From NCBI GenBank assembly GCA_018398815.1, contig CM031604.1:55217179-55281178 (forward strand): a DNA stretch of 64,000 bases, read 5' to 3'. Shown piece by piece: positions 1-11,292 of this stretch. Source of the DNA: Conus ventricosus (lineage: Eukaryota > Mollusca > Gastropoda > Neogastropoda > Conidae). The position numbers and the translations under genes were made by a program. Position 1 is the stretch's first letter. The number at the start of each line of letters is the position of its first letter. The notes beneath the pieces are model-generated. The model searched no databases. It saw only the letters and a program-made list of their open reading frames with translations, and was not told the origin of the DNA.

Positions 1-87
1 TTGTTGCCGGGTACAAAACGCCAGAGATGTTGTTGCCGGGTACAAAACACCAGAGATGTTGTTGCCGGGTACAAAACGCCAGTCATG
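1..87. repeat. 29-bp tandem repeat, three copies
   Basis: Three units of 29 bp begin at 1, 30 and 59, each starting ttgttgccgggtacaaaac. They differ at only a few bases and the array is cut by the window start, so more copies may lie outside. Confidence 0.9.
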
Positions 88-843
88 CTGCTCGTATCAC
101 CAAAGAAATATATGCGCTAAACCATGAAGGGACTCGTGGGACTGCATGAAGATCGGCTGATACCGGTTAAAAACGAACACTACGTTGGCAGGGCCATGTA
201 ACAAGATCCAACGACCTTGCTCAGGTGGTCCTCCAGGAAACTGTTGAATGAGGGAGACGGAAAGAAACATGGCAGAAATGATGGACTGACAACATGGTGA
301 AATGGACGAGGAAAAGTGTGTGTAGGGACCCAGGGTTTGGCACATGACTGATTGAGGTGAGGCTACAGAAAAGAAGAGGAAAGAATGTACAACAACACAA
401 GAAATGGAAGTCTCAAATGATACTTTTAACCCATGTAAATCCTTTAATGCAACCAAGTTTACACGAAAAGAAAATTCAAACTGATTAAAACATAAACTAT
501 TAGCAGATATGATACCAAAAAAAATTATAATTGCAATATGAATACTACAATCTAAAATGACAAACAAATTCAACTAAGCAACAATGCAGCTAAGCAATGA
601 TATAGTTTAAGCTTACAATGAATGATTTTGTTCAACAAACACTGTTAAAGTAAGGATGTTAACGGGATTTGTGAGACAAACATGGTACTGTTTCGCTTCA
701 AAAATCACGTTTTCTTCATATCAAGTTGATGTTTCTTTACTAGAAAATGTGAAAACTAGAATCAAATTCGATTTTCTTCTTTGTCGGAAATACAAAAGAG
801 AAAAGTAAAAGCTAAATAAGTATCAATTGTCTCCCTGTTCTTT
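88..843. other. No gene recognised
   Basis: AT-rich DNA with only short unconvincing reading frames. I see no domain, splice-bounded exon or repeat in it. Confidence 0.5.
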
Positions 844-1060
844 TTTCTCATTATCATCATCATAATTATTATCATTATTATATATTATTATTATTATTAT
901 TATTATTGTTATTATTATTACTATTGCTGTTACTATTATTGTTGTTCTTGTTGTAATTGTTGTTCTTGTTATTGATATCATCGTCATCGTCATCATCATC
1001 ATCTTCATCATCATCATCTTAATGATCATAATTATTAGCATTATTATTGATATGGACTAA
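844..1060. repeat. Trinucleotide microsatellite (ATT/TCA)n
   Basis: Impure runs of TTA/ATT triplets, then GTT and TCA triplets. Reading frames here are low-complexity Met/Ile/Thr strings and are not genes. Confidence 0.9.
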
Positions 1061-1509
1061 GGCTTTATTCTGACTTCATGACAAAGTATATACGCAGTAC
1101 TTTGTATTTCATTACTGTTACGAAACAATAATCATTATCAATCACTTCCATAGCTTAGTTCAGATAAACATTACTTCGCTTGAGAACACCACTTCCCCAA
1201 TACTTCCGTTAGTTCAGCTGGAACAAGCTTTGAGTGTGCAGGAGAAAAAAACCATAAGTCTTCTGAAAACTAGTATACGCACTAAACAGTTAAATAGAGA
1301 GGCTATTCTTTCGGTAGAGATAGGTTGATACAAAAACTAATATACCAATCTAGTACTAGTTTAGGGTAGATACGGTGGTCAGATTACAAGCTGAGAACTA
1401 TAAATCGAAAGGACACCAGTGGGCGTCACCACGAATGAAAGTGAAAGCAGAGCTGGAAGAGATGAGCACAGCTGGGAATGAGACCGAACGTAAGAAAAAT
1501 CCAGAAGAC
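1061..1509. other. No gene recognised
   Basis: Unique-looking DNA before the 51-bp array. Nothing identifiable. Confidence 0.45.
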
Positions 1510-3200
1510 AGTTTATACTAATACGAAGATCTTAGCAAGGTACAAGAATACTTTGAAGGTAAAGGACGCAGGCTTGTTTCCCTCCGGACTGTAGAAGATC
1601 CGATATGGCAGAAAACAGATTTACAGTGAGGCTGAGGCAGACGAATGTTCTGACGTGGAAACAAAAAACACAACTCTTTTGCGCATGTAGCAGAAGAATA
1701 ATTTTCTTTTACGTACAAAGAAACCGGGTTATTTGTTAAAGGAAACGAGTTACTACTGGCAGCACGGTAGACAAGTGTTTTGGCGTGGAAGGACACATAC
1801 TTATTATTACTAGCGTGACAGAAGAGTATTTTGGCGTGGAAGGACACATACTTATTATTACTGTCATGACAGAAGAGTGTTTTGGAGTGAAAGGACACAT
1901 ACTTATTATTACTAGCATGACAGAAGTGTTCTGACGTGAAAGGACATACTTTTTATTACTATCGTGACAGAAGAGTGTTTTGGCGTGTAAGGACACATAG
2001 TTATTATCACTATCGTGACAGAAGAGTGTTTTGACGTGGAAGGACACATACTTAATTTTACTAGCGTGACAGAAGAGTGTTTTGGCGTGGAAGGACACAT
2101 AATTATTATTGCTAGCATGACAGAAGAGTGTTTTGGCGTGGAAGGACACATACTTATTATTACTAGCGTGACAGAAGAGTGTTTTGACGTGGGAGGACTC
2201 ATACTTATTATTACTATCGTGACAGAAGAGTGTTTTGACGTGGAAGGACACATACTAATTATTACTATCATGACAGAAGAGTGTTTTGACGTGGAAGGAC
2301 ACATACTTATTATTACTATCGTGACAGAAGCGTGTTTTGACGTGGAAGGACACATACTTATTATTACTATCAAGACAGAAGAGTGTTTTGACGTGGAAGG
2401 ACACATACTTATTATTACTATCATGACAGAAGAGTGTTTTGACGTGGAAGGACATACTTATTATTACTATCGTGACAGAAGAGTGTTTTGACGTGGAAGG
2501 ACACATACTTATTATTACTATCATGACAGAAGAGTGTTTTGACGTGGAAGGACACATACTTATTATTACTATCGTGACAGAAGAGTGTTTTGACGTGGAG
2601 GGACATACTTATTATTACTATCGTGACAGAAGAGTGTTTTGGCGTGGAAGGACACATACTAACTATTACTAGCGTGACAGAAGAGTGTTTTGACGTGGAT
2701 GGAAACAGTGTTATTACAGCTAGTGCAGCAGAAGAGTGTTTGGTGTTGTAGAACACTGTATCATCATTGCTAGCGCGGTAGTACAGTGTTTTGATTTCGA
2801 AGTGAAGCGAGTTATTATTCCTAGCGCGGCAGAAGAATGTTTTGGCGTAGAAAGAAACAGGTTTATAGTTATAAGTAAGGCAGCATATCATTTTGATGTG
2901 TGGAACAGATTTATCCTTACTACCATTTTAAAGGGATGTTTTGAGGGGAGATAGATTTGTTATTATAAGCACTTCAGAGGGAAATATCTCTATGCAGATG
3001 AACACAAGTTGATGAGCATGGCAGAATGTGTCGATGCAGAAGAAAAAATAAAAGATTTACTGTTATAAACGCTGGATAAGAATTTCCTGTAGCAGAAAGC
3101 AACATATGTTTTATTTTCACCAATAACCATTGCAGTAGAATGTTTTCTTGTGGAACAAAACAAAAGGATTATAGTCAACACTGCTGAAATATTCTGATGC
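1510..3200. repeat. 51-bp minisatellite array with decayed flanks
   Basis: The core (about 1765-2700, near 18 units) repeats a 51-bp unit containing gacagaagagtgttttgacg and cacatacttattattacta. Units differ by point changes such as gtgacag/atgacag and gacgtgg/ggcgtgg. On both sides, roughly 1510-1765 and 2700-3200, the unit is still traceable but increasingly diverged, the pattern expected from unequal exchange that homogenises the centre. Because 51 is divisible by three, long frames stay open on both strands: a 17-residue unit beginning TEECFDVEGH on plus, and one containing KHSSVTIVIISMCPSTS on minus. These look like by-products of the period. Confidence 0.9.
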
Positions 3201-5163
3201 AAAATGAAATGGATTTTTCATAACTTTCAATAGTTTCAAACACACTTTAAATTGGAGCCACTATCAAAACTGATCACACATAAGTTAAAATCACTTTATC
3301 ATCTCAAAAACGAGAAATTTGTACCAGTTGCAACAATTAAAGTACACGCAACAGGAGTAGGTACATGAAGTAATCAACGAACAATTCTCTAAAATAAAAT
3401 GACCTCGCACTGCATCACTGAACCTCATCACATCACTGAACCTGCATGCATCTATCCCAAGGTCTTTGACAACATCATGACGTTTGAACTGTATGTTTAA
3501 AAAAAATACTAAATAAACATTAAAGATAAACAATACAACCGAGTTGCAATAAACGTGCAATAAACATACAACATACGTAAGACAAATAGCTTTAGGATCT
3601 TAAAAGTGACCACACAGAGCAGGAATTGGAACGCGTCATTTTAGAATAGTGTTTTAAAAGAAGTTACCAGGCATTCACTTATATTATACTTTTATTAGGG
3701 GAATGGTTGCAGTTTGGAGCTGCACACCATGTACTGCCTTTACTATTGGCCATCGTTCTCTAACAGGGAATACGCCATACCTGGACGGGGGAGGTGGTGT
3801 CGCACAAACTGCGCCGCGCGCATCGCTGCCTCACGCAGCGGCAGAGTGAACGTTCTCCCCTCCTACTTTCGCTGGTAGTACTACCGCCTTAACCGAGCAA
3901 GTAAGCAGCCGTATTAGGGCTATAACGAACGCTTTATCTACTCACATACTGATTGGCCCGCAACCAGCTCAAAATAATTTATTATTATCTGTGCCACTAA
4001 TTGTTTTGCTCAATTGTGTTCTCCTTTCACCAACAACATGTAGAGAAAATATCTAACACGTCACAGAATTGTTTCCCCCTCCTCTCATCAACAGAACGAG
4101 GAGAAATTGGCAAAGTTTAACGGGATAGTCCTATCGCTGACTCAACGGCCGTGAACATCTTTCACGCGGAAGGAAAGTATCAGTGGCTAACATACTAAAC
4201 AAGTGTCATTACGACTGACACACGATTGTGACAATCCAGGAGACAAAAATCCATTCGTTGGTGACATGCGACAACATTGCTGGATATGTGATTCAACACT
4301 TTTGTCAACAGCTGTCCAGAATGACAGACAGTCTGGAAGAAACCTTTCAGTTTAGATCTTGATGTGCTATGTTTTGTGCTGAATCAGGTGGGATTTTGTT
4401 TTTGTTTTCTTTTTCTTTTAAGGTTAATGATTTTGATGTTCTGACAGTCTAAGTTGTTCTGCAGGGACAAGTGATTTCTTTTTAACCTCTCCCTCCACTT
4501 ATTGATACCCAAACACATATATACGAATATTCAATTAATCGAATTATTTTTTAACATGGTATATACACACAAGGCTTACACACTTTCTACATAGTTTAGG
4601 AAAAAAAAAATGCTGACTGTGATGACATTTACATATTAAGTTCTGCAAAAAATCAATTATTTACATCGATTGAAAACACAATCAGGTTTACTCAGTGACG
4701 TCAGTGTTTTACATGTTGTATGGTATGTCAACACAGGCGTATGTCATATAATAATATACAAAACAAAGACATCCAAGCTCTATACTACAAAATTCACAAA
4801 GCAACTTTTTGCATTCTCGTGTGAAATTGCTTCTCTTTCACCTGTGGCAGTACTGCTTCCACATTGTTATGAGAGGTGCACTTCTATAATGTATTCGAAG
4901 CAACAGCCATCAACATCATCTTCAGTCAGATTTTGCATTACGTTAATATACAGATTTCATACTCCGATCTCCATGTGAAACAGATTTTCAACTTTAAACT
5001 CAGTCTGAATAAATCCTTAGGCACAGCATGCATATCTATAACAAATACTCCATTCGGTCACGATAAAAGCAATGGATATGTGCCCTGTCAGTTGGTCAGT
5101 TCTCTGAAAATACGCATCACGAGTGACCAGCATTGACGATTTTCTTTGAAAGAAGTTGCCAAA
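3201..5163. other. No gene recognised; short GC-rich island
   Basis: Mostly AT-rich noncoding DNA. A GC-richer stretch at about 3780-3960 stands out by composition but carries no recognisable gene or repeat. Confidence 0.4.
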
Positions 5164-5393
5164 TCAAAGATCGACCTGACAGATGAATGCCTGCTCCGTA
5201 CTGCACGAGTTATCAGCTAGCCTATAATCTTTATAGACTTGCGCACATTTTTCAGCGTTCCCCGAGTCACCGCCGTTGTTGGGTTCCTCATCAAACCACA
5301 ACTCCTCTTTGAGAACAGTGCCGTCGCTCCACTGGAATTTTTCGCCCGAGTCAAGCCTGTCCGCGCCCACCCACCACCACAGAGTGTCATCAC
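5164..5393 (-). CDS. C-type lectin-like domain, last exon
   Basis: Read on minus, this exon encodes the C-terminal half of a C-type lectin-like fold. It contains WVGADRLDSGEKFQWSDGT, then an EPNN sugar/calcium-type motif, then EKCAQVYKD, a conserved Cys in DNSCSTEQ, and the closing AFICQVDL before the stop at 5164-5166. The EPN tripeptide is the signature of mannose-type calcium-binding sites in this family. A splice acceptor (pyrimidine-rich, then tccacag) lies just upstream, so the exon begins at about 5393 rather than at the nearby ATG. Upstream exons should lie at higher coordinates but I cannot recognise any in the window. Such proteins are usually secreted or membrane lectins. The role of this one is unknown. 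Confidence 0.8.
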
Positions 5394-5860
5394 CTGTGGA
5401 CACAATCAGAAAACAGAATGAAAACTCTTGTTCCCGTCAGTCGTATTTGACTTGCAAGACCTTAAAAGCCTGTAACACGTGTGTCTGATGTGCCTAACGC
5501 ATGGCAAATTCGTAGTGAGCACAGTGGAAGTGCATCCATCAGTGCTTCTGTGGATGTCTGGGTGTTACGGATGGTGTGCGGCGCGTGTTTTGCTGTCTGA
5601 CTCTCACCTGATTAATTTTGGATGCGTGTACGACTTTTCCCTACACACCCACACCACACGAACATAGATAGCCAGGCAACAAGCGAAGTTTCTACTTTTT
5701 TTCTTTTGCTACCTGAACCATCAAAATCATAACGAATATATGTCACACAATAAACAAATGAGGCACATGAACTAGTTCGCGCTACGACCAAAGGGCGCGC
5801 AACAACAGTAAGTACTACACTGTCACAACAACATATTTCTGATCACCAGGAGTATACAAG
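5394..5860. other. Intron or intergenic DNA
   Basis: Presumed intron of the lectin gene on the minus strand. No exon or repeat is recognised before the Penelope fragment. Confidence 0.4.
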
Positions 5861-6332
5861 TGTACCGCCAGCAGATGTGTTCTTTGTCAGAAACATCTTC
5901 AAGAGACATCTACATTCACAAGTGTTAGAACAGGGCAGACTTTCCACATCAGAGATGCTATGGGCTGCAAAAGCTCTAATCTAATTTACTTAGTGGACTG
6001 TGCTAGGTGTAAAGATGTTCAATATGTCGGAGAAACAAGCCAGACCCTGTCCAGGCGATTCCATGGCCACAGATCGAACATTAAAAAGAACAGACAACAA
6101 AACTCATAACATTAGAACCCAAACACAGAGTGTTGGTAGGACTGATTTAACATGCAGGGAAACTTTAGTAGCCAAACATTTTCAAAGCAGTGGACATAGT
6201 GAGGAGGATCTCCGTGTCACTCCTATTGAACTAATGAAAACACTTGATACCAGACAGAGAAGAACACGTGAAAGGTACTGGCGGCATAAGATTAGGACAA
6301 ACTACCCCAATGGCCTCAATGTCTGGGACTAG
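5861..6332 (+). pseudogene. Penelope-like element fragment, GIY-YIG endonuclease end
   Basis: The plus strand first encodes a CxxC-type knuckle (SRCVLCQ), then TFHIRDAMGC, then the GIY-YIG core seen as NLIYLVDCARCKDVQYVGET. This frame stops at 6107-6109. The downstream part, VAKHFQSSGHSEEDLRV through RERYWRHKIRTNYPNGLNVWD, continues in another frame to the stop at 6330-6332. This order of Cys knuckle, GIY-YIG and C-terminal RERYW/PNGLN is characteristic of the endonuclease tail of Penelope-like retroelements, where the enzyme nicks target DNA. No reverse transcriptase is present upstream, so this is a 5'-truncated, frameshifted copy. A compound microsatellite starts about 45 bp after the stop. 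Confidence 0.8.
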
Positions 6333-6374
6333 CTGAATGTAGGGTACCACACTTCTTACTTACATGTAACAGAC

Positions 6375-6406
6375 ATGCGCGCGCGCGCGCGCGCACACAC
6401 ACACAT

Positions 6407-6469
<63 letters not shown>

Positions 6470-6499
6470 CACACATTTAGGCACACACACACACACACA

Positions 6500-6540
<41 letters not shown>

Positions 6541-6562
6541 CACTCGCACACGCACACACAGC

Positions 6563-6615
<53 letters not shown>

Positions 6616-6790
6616 CACACACACAAATGCTCACTCACACACACTCATTCACTCACTCACACACACACACACACACATACACGCATGCATGTATGAACGC
6701 ACACACGCAAGTATTCACACACAAACGCAAGTATAGACATATAGAAAGGATCACACACAAACGCAAGTATAGACATATAGAAAGGGATGG
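6375..6790. repeat. Compound microsatellite (GC)n (GCAC)n (CA)n
   Basis: Runs of GC, then GCAC, then interrupted CA repeats, ending in two tandem copies of a unit containing cgcaagtatagacatataga at about 6725-6787. All long frames here are His/Thr or Cys/Val low-complexity artefacts. Confidence 0.95.
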
Positions 6791-7640
6791 GTAGGGATTG
6801 TATGGTGGGAATGAGAGTTAATGGTGAGGGAGGATGGTGGGGGAAGTGAGAGATAAGACTTTTCAGGTTTCAGTTGAATGTAATGTGAGTCTATACAACA
6901 GTACCATTTGCATGTGAAAATCATAAATGTGTTTACCACTACCTTATTGTAAGCACAAGATGCATTTTAAAAATGATGGAGTTAGGGGAGAGGGTGTTGT
7001 CGGGTATCTTTAGAGGCACCAGTGTGAGTTTGAACTCATTTCCGTTTGTTTTTTAAGGTCTTGACTGACCGCCCCATGTTTTTATTTCACATAAGCTCAT
7101 TGCTGCCTTTTCTTTTAATTCTGGTAGGCTTCTGTTCGGATTTTAAAGCAGTGAGTGGGAATTCAGGTGAATTGGGAGTGAGAGATGATCAGTCTTAGAA
7201 TATAAATGCTGTGCTTTGGGCTGTCATTTAGTGGGCCCTTGGTTTTTTATGCTTGACAAAGGTTTTACCAATAAACCGAAAATTTGCAATATGCTTATTG
7301 GGTGTTGGTGGTTTTTACTGTTCAACAACATATTTCTTGTTACACAGCAGGCCAGGCTGGCACCCACAGCAGTGTCATCACAGACAGTCTATGCACTTGG
7401 CCGCGTCCAGCCCGAATCACACAGTCCTCACTCAGATCAGGAGTCACTCACGAAAGCAGTTCGTGGAGTCCTTCCAGGAACTCCAACACACCAGAAGGAC
7501 ACACATCAACTCGACGGAAAAAGAAGCCACACATCAGAAGAAAGAAGCCACACATCAGAAGAACACAAGTTCGTACGTCGCCCGCAACTCTAAGCCTTTC
7601 GACTCTCCACAGCTCGTTGCGACCTCACGACAGCTCTCGA
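6791..7640. other. No gene recognised
   Basis: No domain or dispersed repeat identified. Short frames show no family resemblance. Confidence 0.4.
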
Positions 7641-7705
7641 CGCCCCCTCTCCCCCCCCCCCCCCCTCCCCCCTCCCCCCCCCCCCCCCCCCCCCCCCTCC
7701 CCCCA
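7641..7705. repeat. Poly-C tract with single T interruptions
   Basis: Almost pure cytosine, the longest uninterrupted run being about 24 C at 7674-7697. Proline-rich or glycine-rich frames over it are artefacts. Confidence 0.9.
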
Positions 7706-8075
7706 CGGGGCGGAGACGGCGTCTGGGCTCGTGCTGCACCCACCGAACGAAATACGGTCCGTCACACTGGGAACGGTTGAAGCTCAATGGGACCCGTCTG
7801 TAAGTCGTCATGACTGTCACAACGCCGAGCGGTGATTTTTTACCACCCCCACCCCCCTTTACCCTACACCGGCATCAACCCCCACCCCGTCTCTCAGTTC
7901 AGGCCAGCTCGCGCCTCAGTGCTTTTACTGATCTCTCAGCCCAGTCATACAAAACTGAAGATGGTCGATTATATTCTTGGGGCAGCAGAGGGACATCCGG
8001 AGTCATGAACCGGGTGTGGCCCAACCCCCTAGAGTGTCAGGAGATAAGGGCCGAAACACTTGCTTGAAGGGGGCT
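7706..8075. other. No gene recognised
   Basis: Unique-looking DNA between the poly-C tract and a degenerate hairpin repeat. Confidence 0.4.
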
Positions 8076-8160
8076 AGAGAAACAGGAAAACCTTCATTCT
8101 GGGCCACTTGCTCTCCACCGAGTTTTGGGCGAAAGTGCCTAAAAGCCTGCCTTTTCCTGT
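8076..8160. repeat. Degenerate copy of the 90-bp hairpin repeat
   Basis: This starts agagaaacaggaaaacc and ends ccttttcctgt, so its two ends are complementary. Its middle, gagttttgggcgaaagtg, matches the reverse complement of the arm and loop of the hairpin at 23006-23095. It is a third, more diverged member of that family. Unlike the other two it lies outside any element I recognise. Confidence 0.65.
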
Positions 8161-8165
8161 GGCGG

Positions 8166-8310
8166 AAGAGGAGAGAGAGAGAGAGAGAGAATCACCGGCA
8201 GACAGACAGACAGACAGAGAAGAGAGAGACAGAGAGAGAGACAGACAGACAGACAGAGAGGCGGGCAGACAGACACACACACACACACACACACACACTC
8301 TTTCTCTCTC
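8166..8310. repeat. (GA)n, (GACA)n and (CA)n microsatellites
   Basis: Purine-rich GA run, GACA tetranucleotides, then a CA run. No coding meaning. Confidence 0.95.
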
Positions 8311-9390
8311 TTAATTAAATGACATAAAATCCGCACACTTCTTCTGACTAATTTCCACCTACAAACATTGTACACGGGCTGAAACCTGATCACTTAATTT
8401 ACGGCTCGCGGCAGTTTGCACCTAGCTGCGCTGTGTAAACGAGCACACTCGGCCGGGTTGCAACCCATTGCATCAGAAAATGATTGCCACGTCGACACAC
8501 CGAATCGAGGCTGTCGCGTGACACGACTGGGGTCGTCATTGTTGCTTGGACTATTGAACAAGAAGGCTGTGTTTTGTTTGCGCTCTGTTGTGACCACTGT
8601 GTTTTACTTGTGTTATTTTAAAAATGGCTAAAACGTTACTGAAGAACAGGTTTGTTATTCGAGGCCATAAGTTTTACTTTAACTGCATGTTGTGAAACCG
8701 GAGAGATTGTTTTTTAGAAAACGAAAAAAGTGAACTAATGCTTTGGAAATGAACGGCTATCTTAAAGGTTTGTTGGTTCAAGGAAATGAAACAAGATGTA
8801 GCTAGTTTTAATACGTGTTTGACTATTGATGAGATGGTTCCTTATCTAATAAATGGCGCTGCATTGTTGAAAGTTGGCCGAAGCAAAACAAACCATCACG
8901 CGTTGATTGTTGGGAGCTGGCTTGAGACAGCTAAAGCCATGTTTAAAAAACATGGCGTTCATTTCTTAAGGCGGAGGTGTAGTTAACAATCAATCAAGTC
9001 TAATACAAACTGAGAACATTTTTTACTTGGGAGGAACAGCAAAAATGTTTCAAATATAAGTTTTTTAGCATACGAATCAGCCGTGTTATTCAGTGTTCAT
9101 GTGGCAGCTGATCTGTGTATTAAGATGTGTATACTTTTCTACTTTTTTAATTCTAACCAGTCATCTGCCTTTAAGTGTGCCCTTATGCAATGAATGGCGA
9201 TTTCGAATGTTCTGGCAAACAAACTAGATAGGGTTAGGCAGACCTTAGTACATCTACCAGTATGGAGAGGAGTAGTGTGTGGCCAGCACTATCTTCATAT
9301 AAATGCTTCAAATATACATGACGGATGTACTACTATGGCGATTAGAGCCGCCATAATTGCTGTAACTCTGCTAAAGCAAGTTGCAAGCGT
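8311..9390. other. No gene recognised
   Basis: Contains only short unassigned frames, for example 66 residues at 8786-8986 plus. None has a recognisable domain or exon signals. Confidence 0.4.
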
Positions 9391-9580
9391 CCTACCACTG
9401 ACGTAAGATCTATTTTTAGATACCGCTCACCGCTGGCCTGGCATTTTGCCAGCATTGATCCGGCTAGAAAGCACCCAAGCAATACTGGGTCAATCAGGCG
9501 AGCTCGCCTGATTGACCTAGAAAGCGCTGCAGGCCTACCACTGACGTAAGATCTATTTTTAGATACGCTCCTGCAGGAGC
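9391..9580. repeat. 33-bp direct repeats enclosing perfect palindromes
   Basis: A 33-bp sequence beginning cctaccactgacgtaagatc occurs at 9391-9423 and identically at 9534-9566. Between the copies lies a perfect 30-bp palindrome at 9488-9517, centred on gcgagctcgc. Just after the second copy is the 14-bp palindrome gctcctgcaggagc (9567-9580). It may be the edge of a small nonautonomous transposon. No family is recognised. Confidence 0.8.
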
Positions 9581-9709
9581 GGTCGGGGTTGTTTAGAGTT
9601 GACTGCCTTGAATTTCCACCAAGCACTTCATGACTTTGTATATATTGCTGTGATTACTGGCTTCACTGCTTCGCTTCAACGTCCTGCTTCAACTTTTTGG
9701 CTGCCGCAC

Positions 9710-9880
9710 ACACACGCACGTCCCCCCACCCCCACCCACGCACGCACGTCCCCCACCCCCACCCCACGCACGCACGTCCCCCCACCCCCGCCCCACGCAC
9801 GCACGTCCTCCCACCCCCACCCCACGCACGCACGTCCTCCCACCCCACCCCCCTGTGTACACCACACACACTCCCACCCC
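9710..9880. repeat. About 28-bp minisatellite, acgcacgcacgtccccc
   Basis: At least four units alternate acgcacgcacgtc with C-rich spacer. A single similar unit occurs at about 28118-28140, left of the second Polinton. Proline or glycine frames over it are not genes. Confidence 0.85.
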
Positions 9881-9884
9881 AAGT

Positions 9885-10035
9885 CACCCCAAGTTCTTAA
9901 TTAAGTTTTTAATTAAGTTACTTCAAGTTCTTAATAAGTTCTTGATTAAGTTTTTAATTAAGTTCTTGATCAAGTTCTTAATAAGTTCTTGATTAAGTCA
10001 TCCTTTAAGTACAACCAAGTTCTTATTAAGTTATC
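9885..10035. repeat. Polinton copy 1 subterminal repeats
   Basis: Variants of aagttcttaattaagt and aagttcttgatcaagt follow one another for about 150 bp. The ttaattaa and ttgatcaa cores are themselves palindromic. The equivalent region of copy 2 is more regular. Confidence 0.8.
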
Positions 10036-10277
10036 TTATAATTATCAAAAAAATACAAGCTATGTTTTATCTTAAATAGTAGATGTCTAATATAGTACAC
10101 ACACGCCTCAAAAAACGTGTCATCGTTGAGGATGTCTTGCTCAGCGTTCTCTGCATAGATCTTAAGGAAGGTCTTACATCCGAAGCAACCGCATTGATTA
10201 CAATTTGGGTCTATGGAAATGTCTTTTATAGACTCCATGTCTTTATTTATTGACTTTATCATTTTATAATACGCCAT
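10026..10277 (-). CDS. Small Cys-containing Polinton protein, copy 1
   Basis: An 83-residue frame that starts MAYYKMIKSINKDME and carries a CNQCGCFGCK cluster which could bind zinc. It is the first gene inside the left end. The same gene recurs in copy 2 at 28832-29065 with substitutions and a six-residue insertion, yet stays open in both, which supports it as a real protein. I do not recognise a function. Confidence 0.6.
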   Translation of the reverse strand: MAYYKMIKSINKDMESIKDISIDPNCNQCGCFGCKTFLKIYAENAEQDILNDDTFFEACVYYIRHLLFKIKHSLYFFDNYKIT

Positions 10278-10318
10278 GATCTATTTTTATAAAAAATTAA
10301 AATTAAGTTCTTAAAATA

Positions 10319-10792
10319 TTATTCCATTATAAATGGATCAAAATGATGCTTTGTTATTGGCGGTTTTGGCGTGCAGTTGTGTTCGGCTTCTGTAATTAGC
10401 GGTGGAGATTGTTTGGGCTCTTGTTTTTGCCAGCGTTGTTTATATATTTTATACCGTAATAACAGCCCCAGCAGCAGCAAGGGCGCCAAAATGGCAACAG
10501 TTTTAAGTTCAATATACCATGAAGACTTTGGCGCCCTTGTATCACATGGAGTTTTTATAGCTGGCATTGAATCAACTTGTTCTGGCGTTGGCGCGTTATG
10601 TTTTCATGATGAGTCATATTCTGTAACATTAATTTTTTTTGTCTGTTCCACTCTGCTAATTTTTTTCCTGCTTCAACACGCCCAGGATTTTTAATGGTCT
10701 CCACCTGATTCAGCGTTTTCTGCTGATTTTGGCTTGGTTACTTTCTCCACTGATTCAGTGTTTCTGATTCGCTGATTTTCCAGCTCGTTCAT
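10319..10792 (-). pseudogene. Polinton single-TM protein with GRVKAGKRLAEW-type motif, copy 1
   Basis: The C-terminal 82 residues are open (10319-10567) and include a hydrophobic stretch around VAILAPLLLLGLLLRY. The N-terminal part, up to an ATG at 10790-10792, is in other frames. Comparison with copy 2 (29181-29573) shows the same protein interrupted here by frameshifts and missing segments. Comparable small membrane proteins are known from Polintons and adintoviruses. Their role is not established. Confidence 0.6.
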
Positions 10793-11256
10793 TTTGAAGG
10801 GAACAAAATCTATATGATTAAAAGTAATTAATCCCATGATTACTGGCGATAACAATGTTCCAAATTTGTAGTATAGATCACCCCTAGAGACTCTAATGAC
10901 TTTGTTAAAACTGGATCTTGCGTTAAATCATACGTAAGATCTTGTTCAGAATCAATGGGAGCAAATCTACTGACTAGTTTAGTGTACAAACTAAGAAACC
11001 GTTTGCCAACGCTTTTCACCATTCTAGACCCCAGCTGCGCTTCATACCTGTTATGATACTTTAAAATGTCTTGTGGCGACATCTGTTGAATCTGTTCAAT
11101 GCTGAATTCGTTCCGAGGAACTGTTTTGTTTTCCCACATGCTGCAAAGAATACAGCCTTTCCTTTTTGGGCATAATAGCTTGATCATCAACTTGGTCATT
11201 CATAAGTTCAGGAAGGTTTAGGCCGCCTGTAGCTGTAGTAGATCATCACTGTTCAT
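10793..11256 (-). pseudogene. Conserved Polinton protein of unknown function, copy 1
   Basis: An open 119-residue stretch (10840-11199) contains EFSIEQIQQMSPQDILKYHN and RFAPIDSEQDLTYDL, the same as copy 2 at 29494-30042. The start codon matches an ATG at 11254-11256. Single-base changes break the frame near both ends. The IEQIQQMSPQDILKYHNRYE type of sequence recurs in animal Polintons from memory, with no assigned role. Confidence 0.65.
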
Positions 11257-11292
11257 GTTTTTTAATAATTATAATTATTTTATTTTATAAAA

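Noticed and set aside
1736..2557. Overlapping ORFs on both strands of the 51-bp array
   Set aside because: The period is a multiple of three, so open frames are expected without selection.
6316..6794. Cys/Val and His/Thr reading frames of 90-140 residues
   Set aside because: They translate GC, GCAC and CA microsatellites in several frames at once, so they are not genes.
8786..8986. 66-residue ORF on plus
   Set aside because: No domain, no exon borders and no second copy. Chance cannot be excluded.
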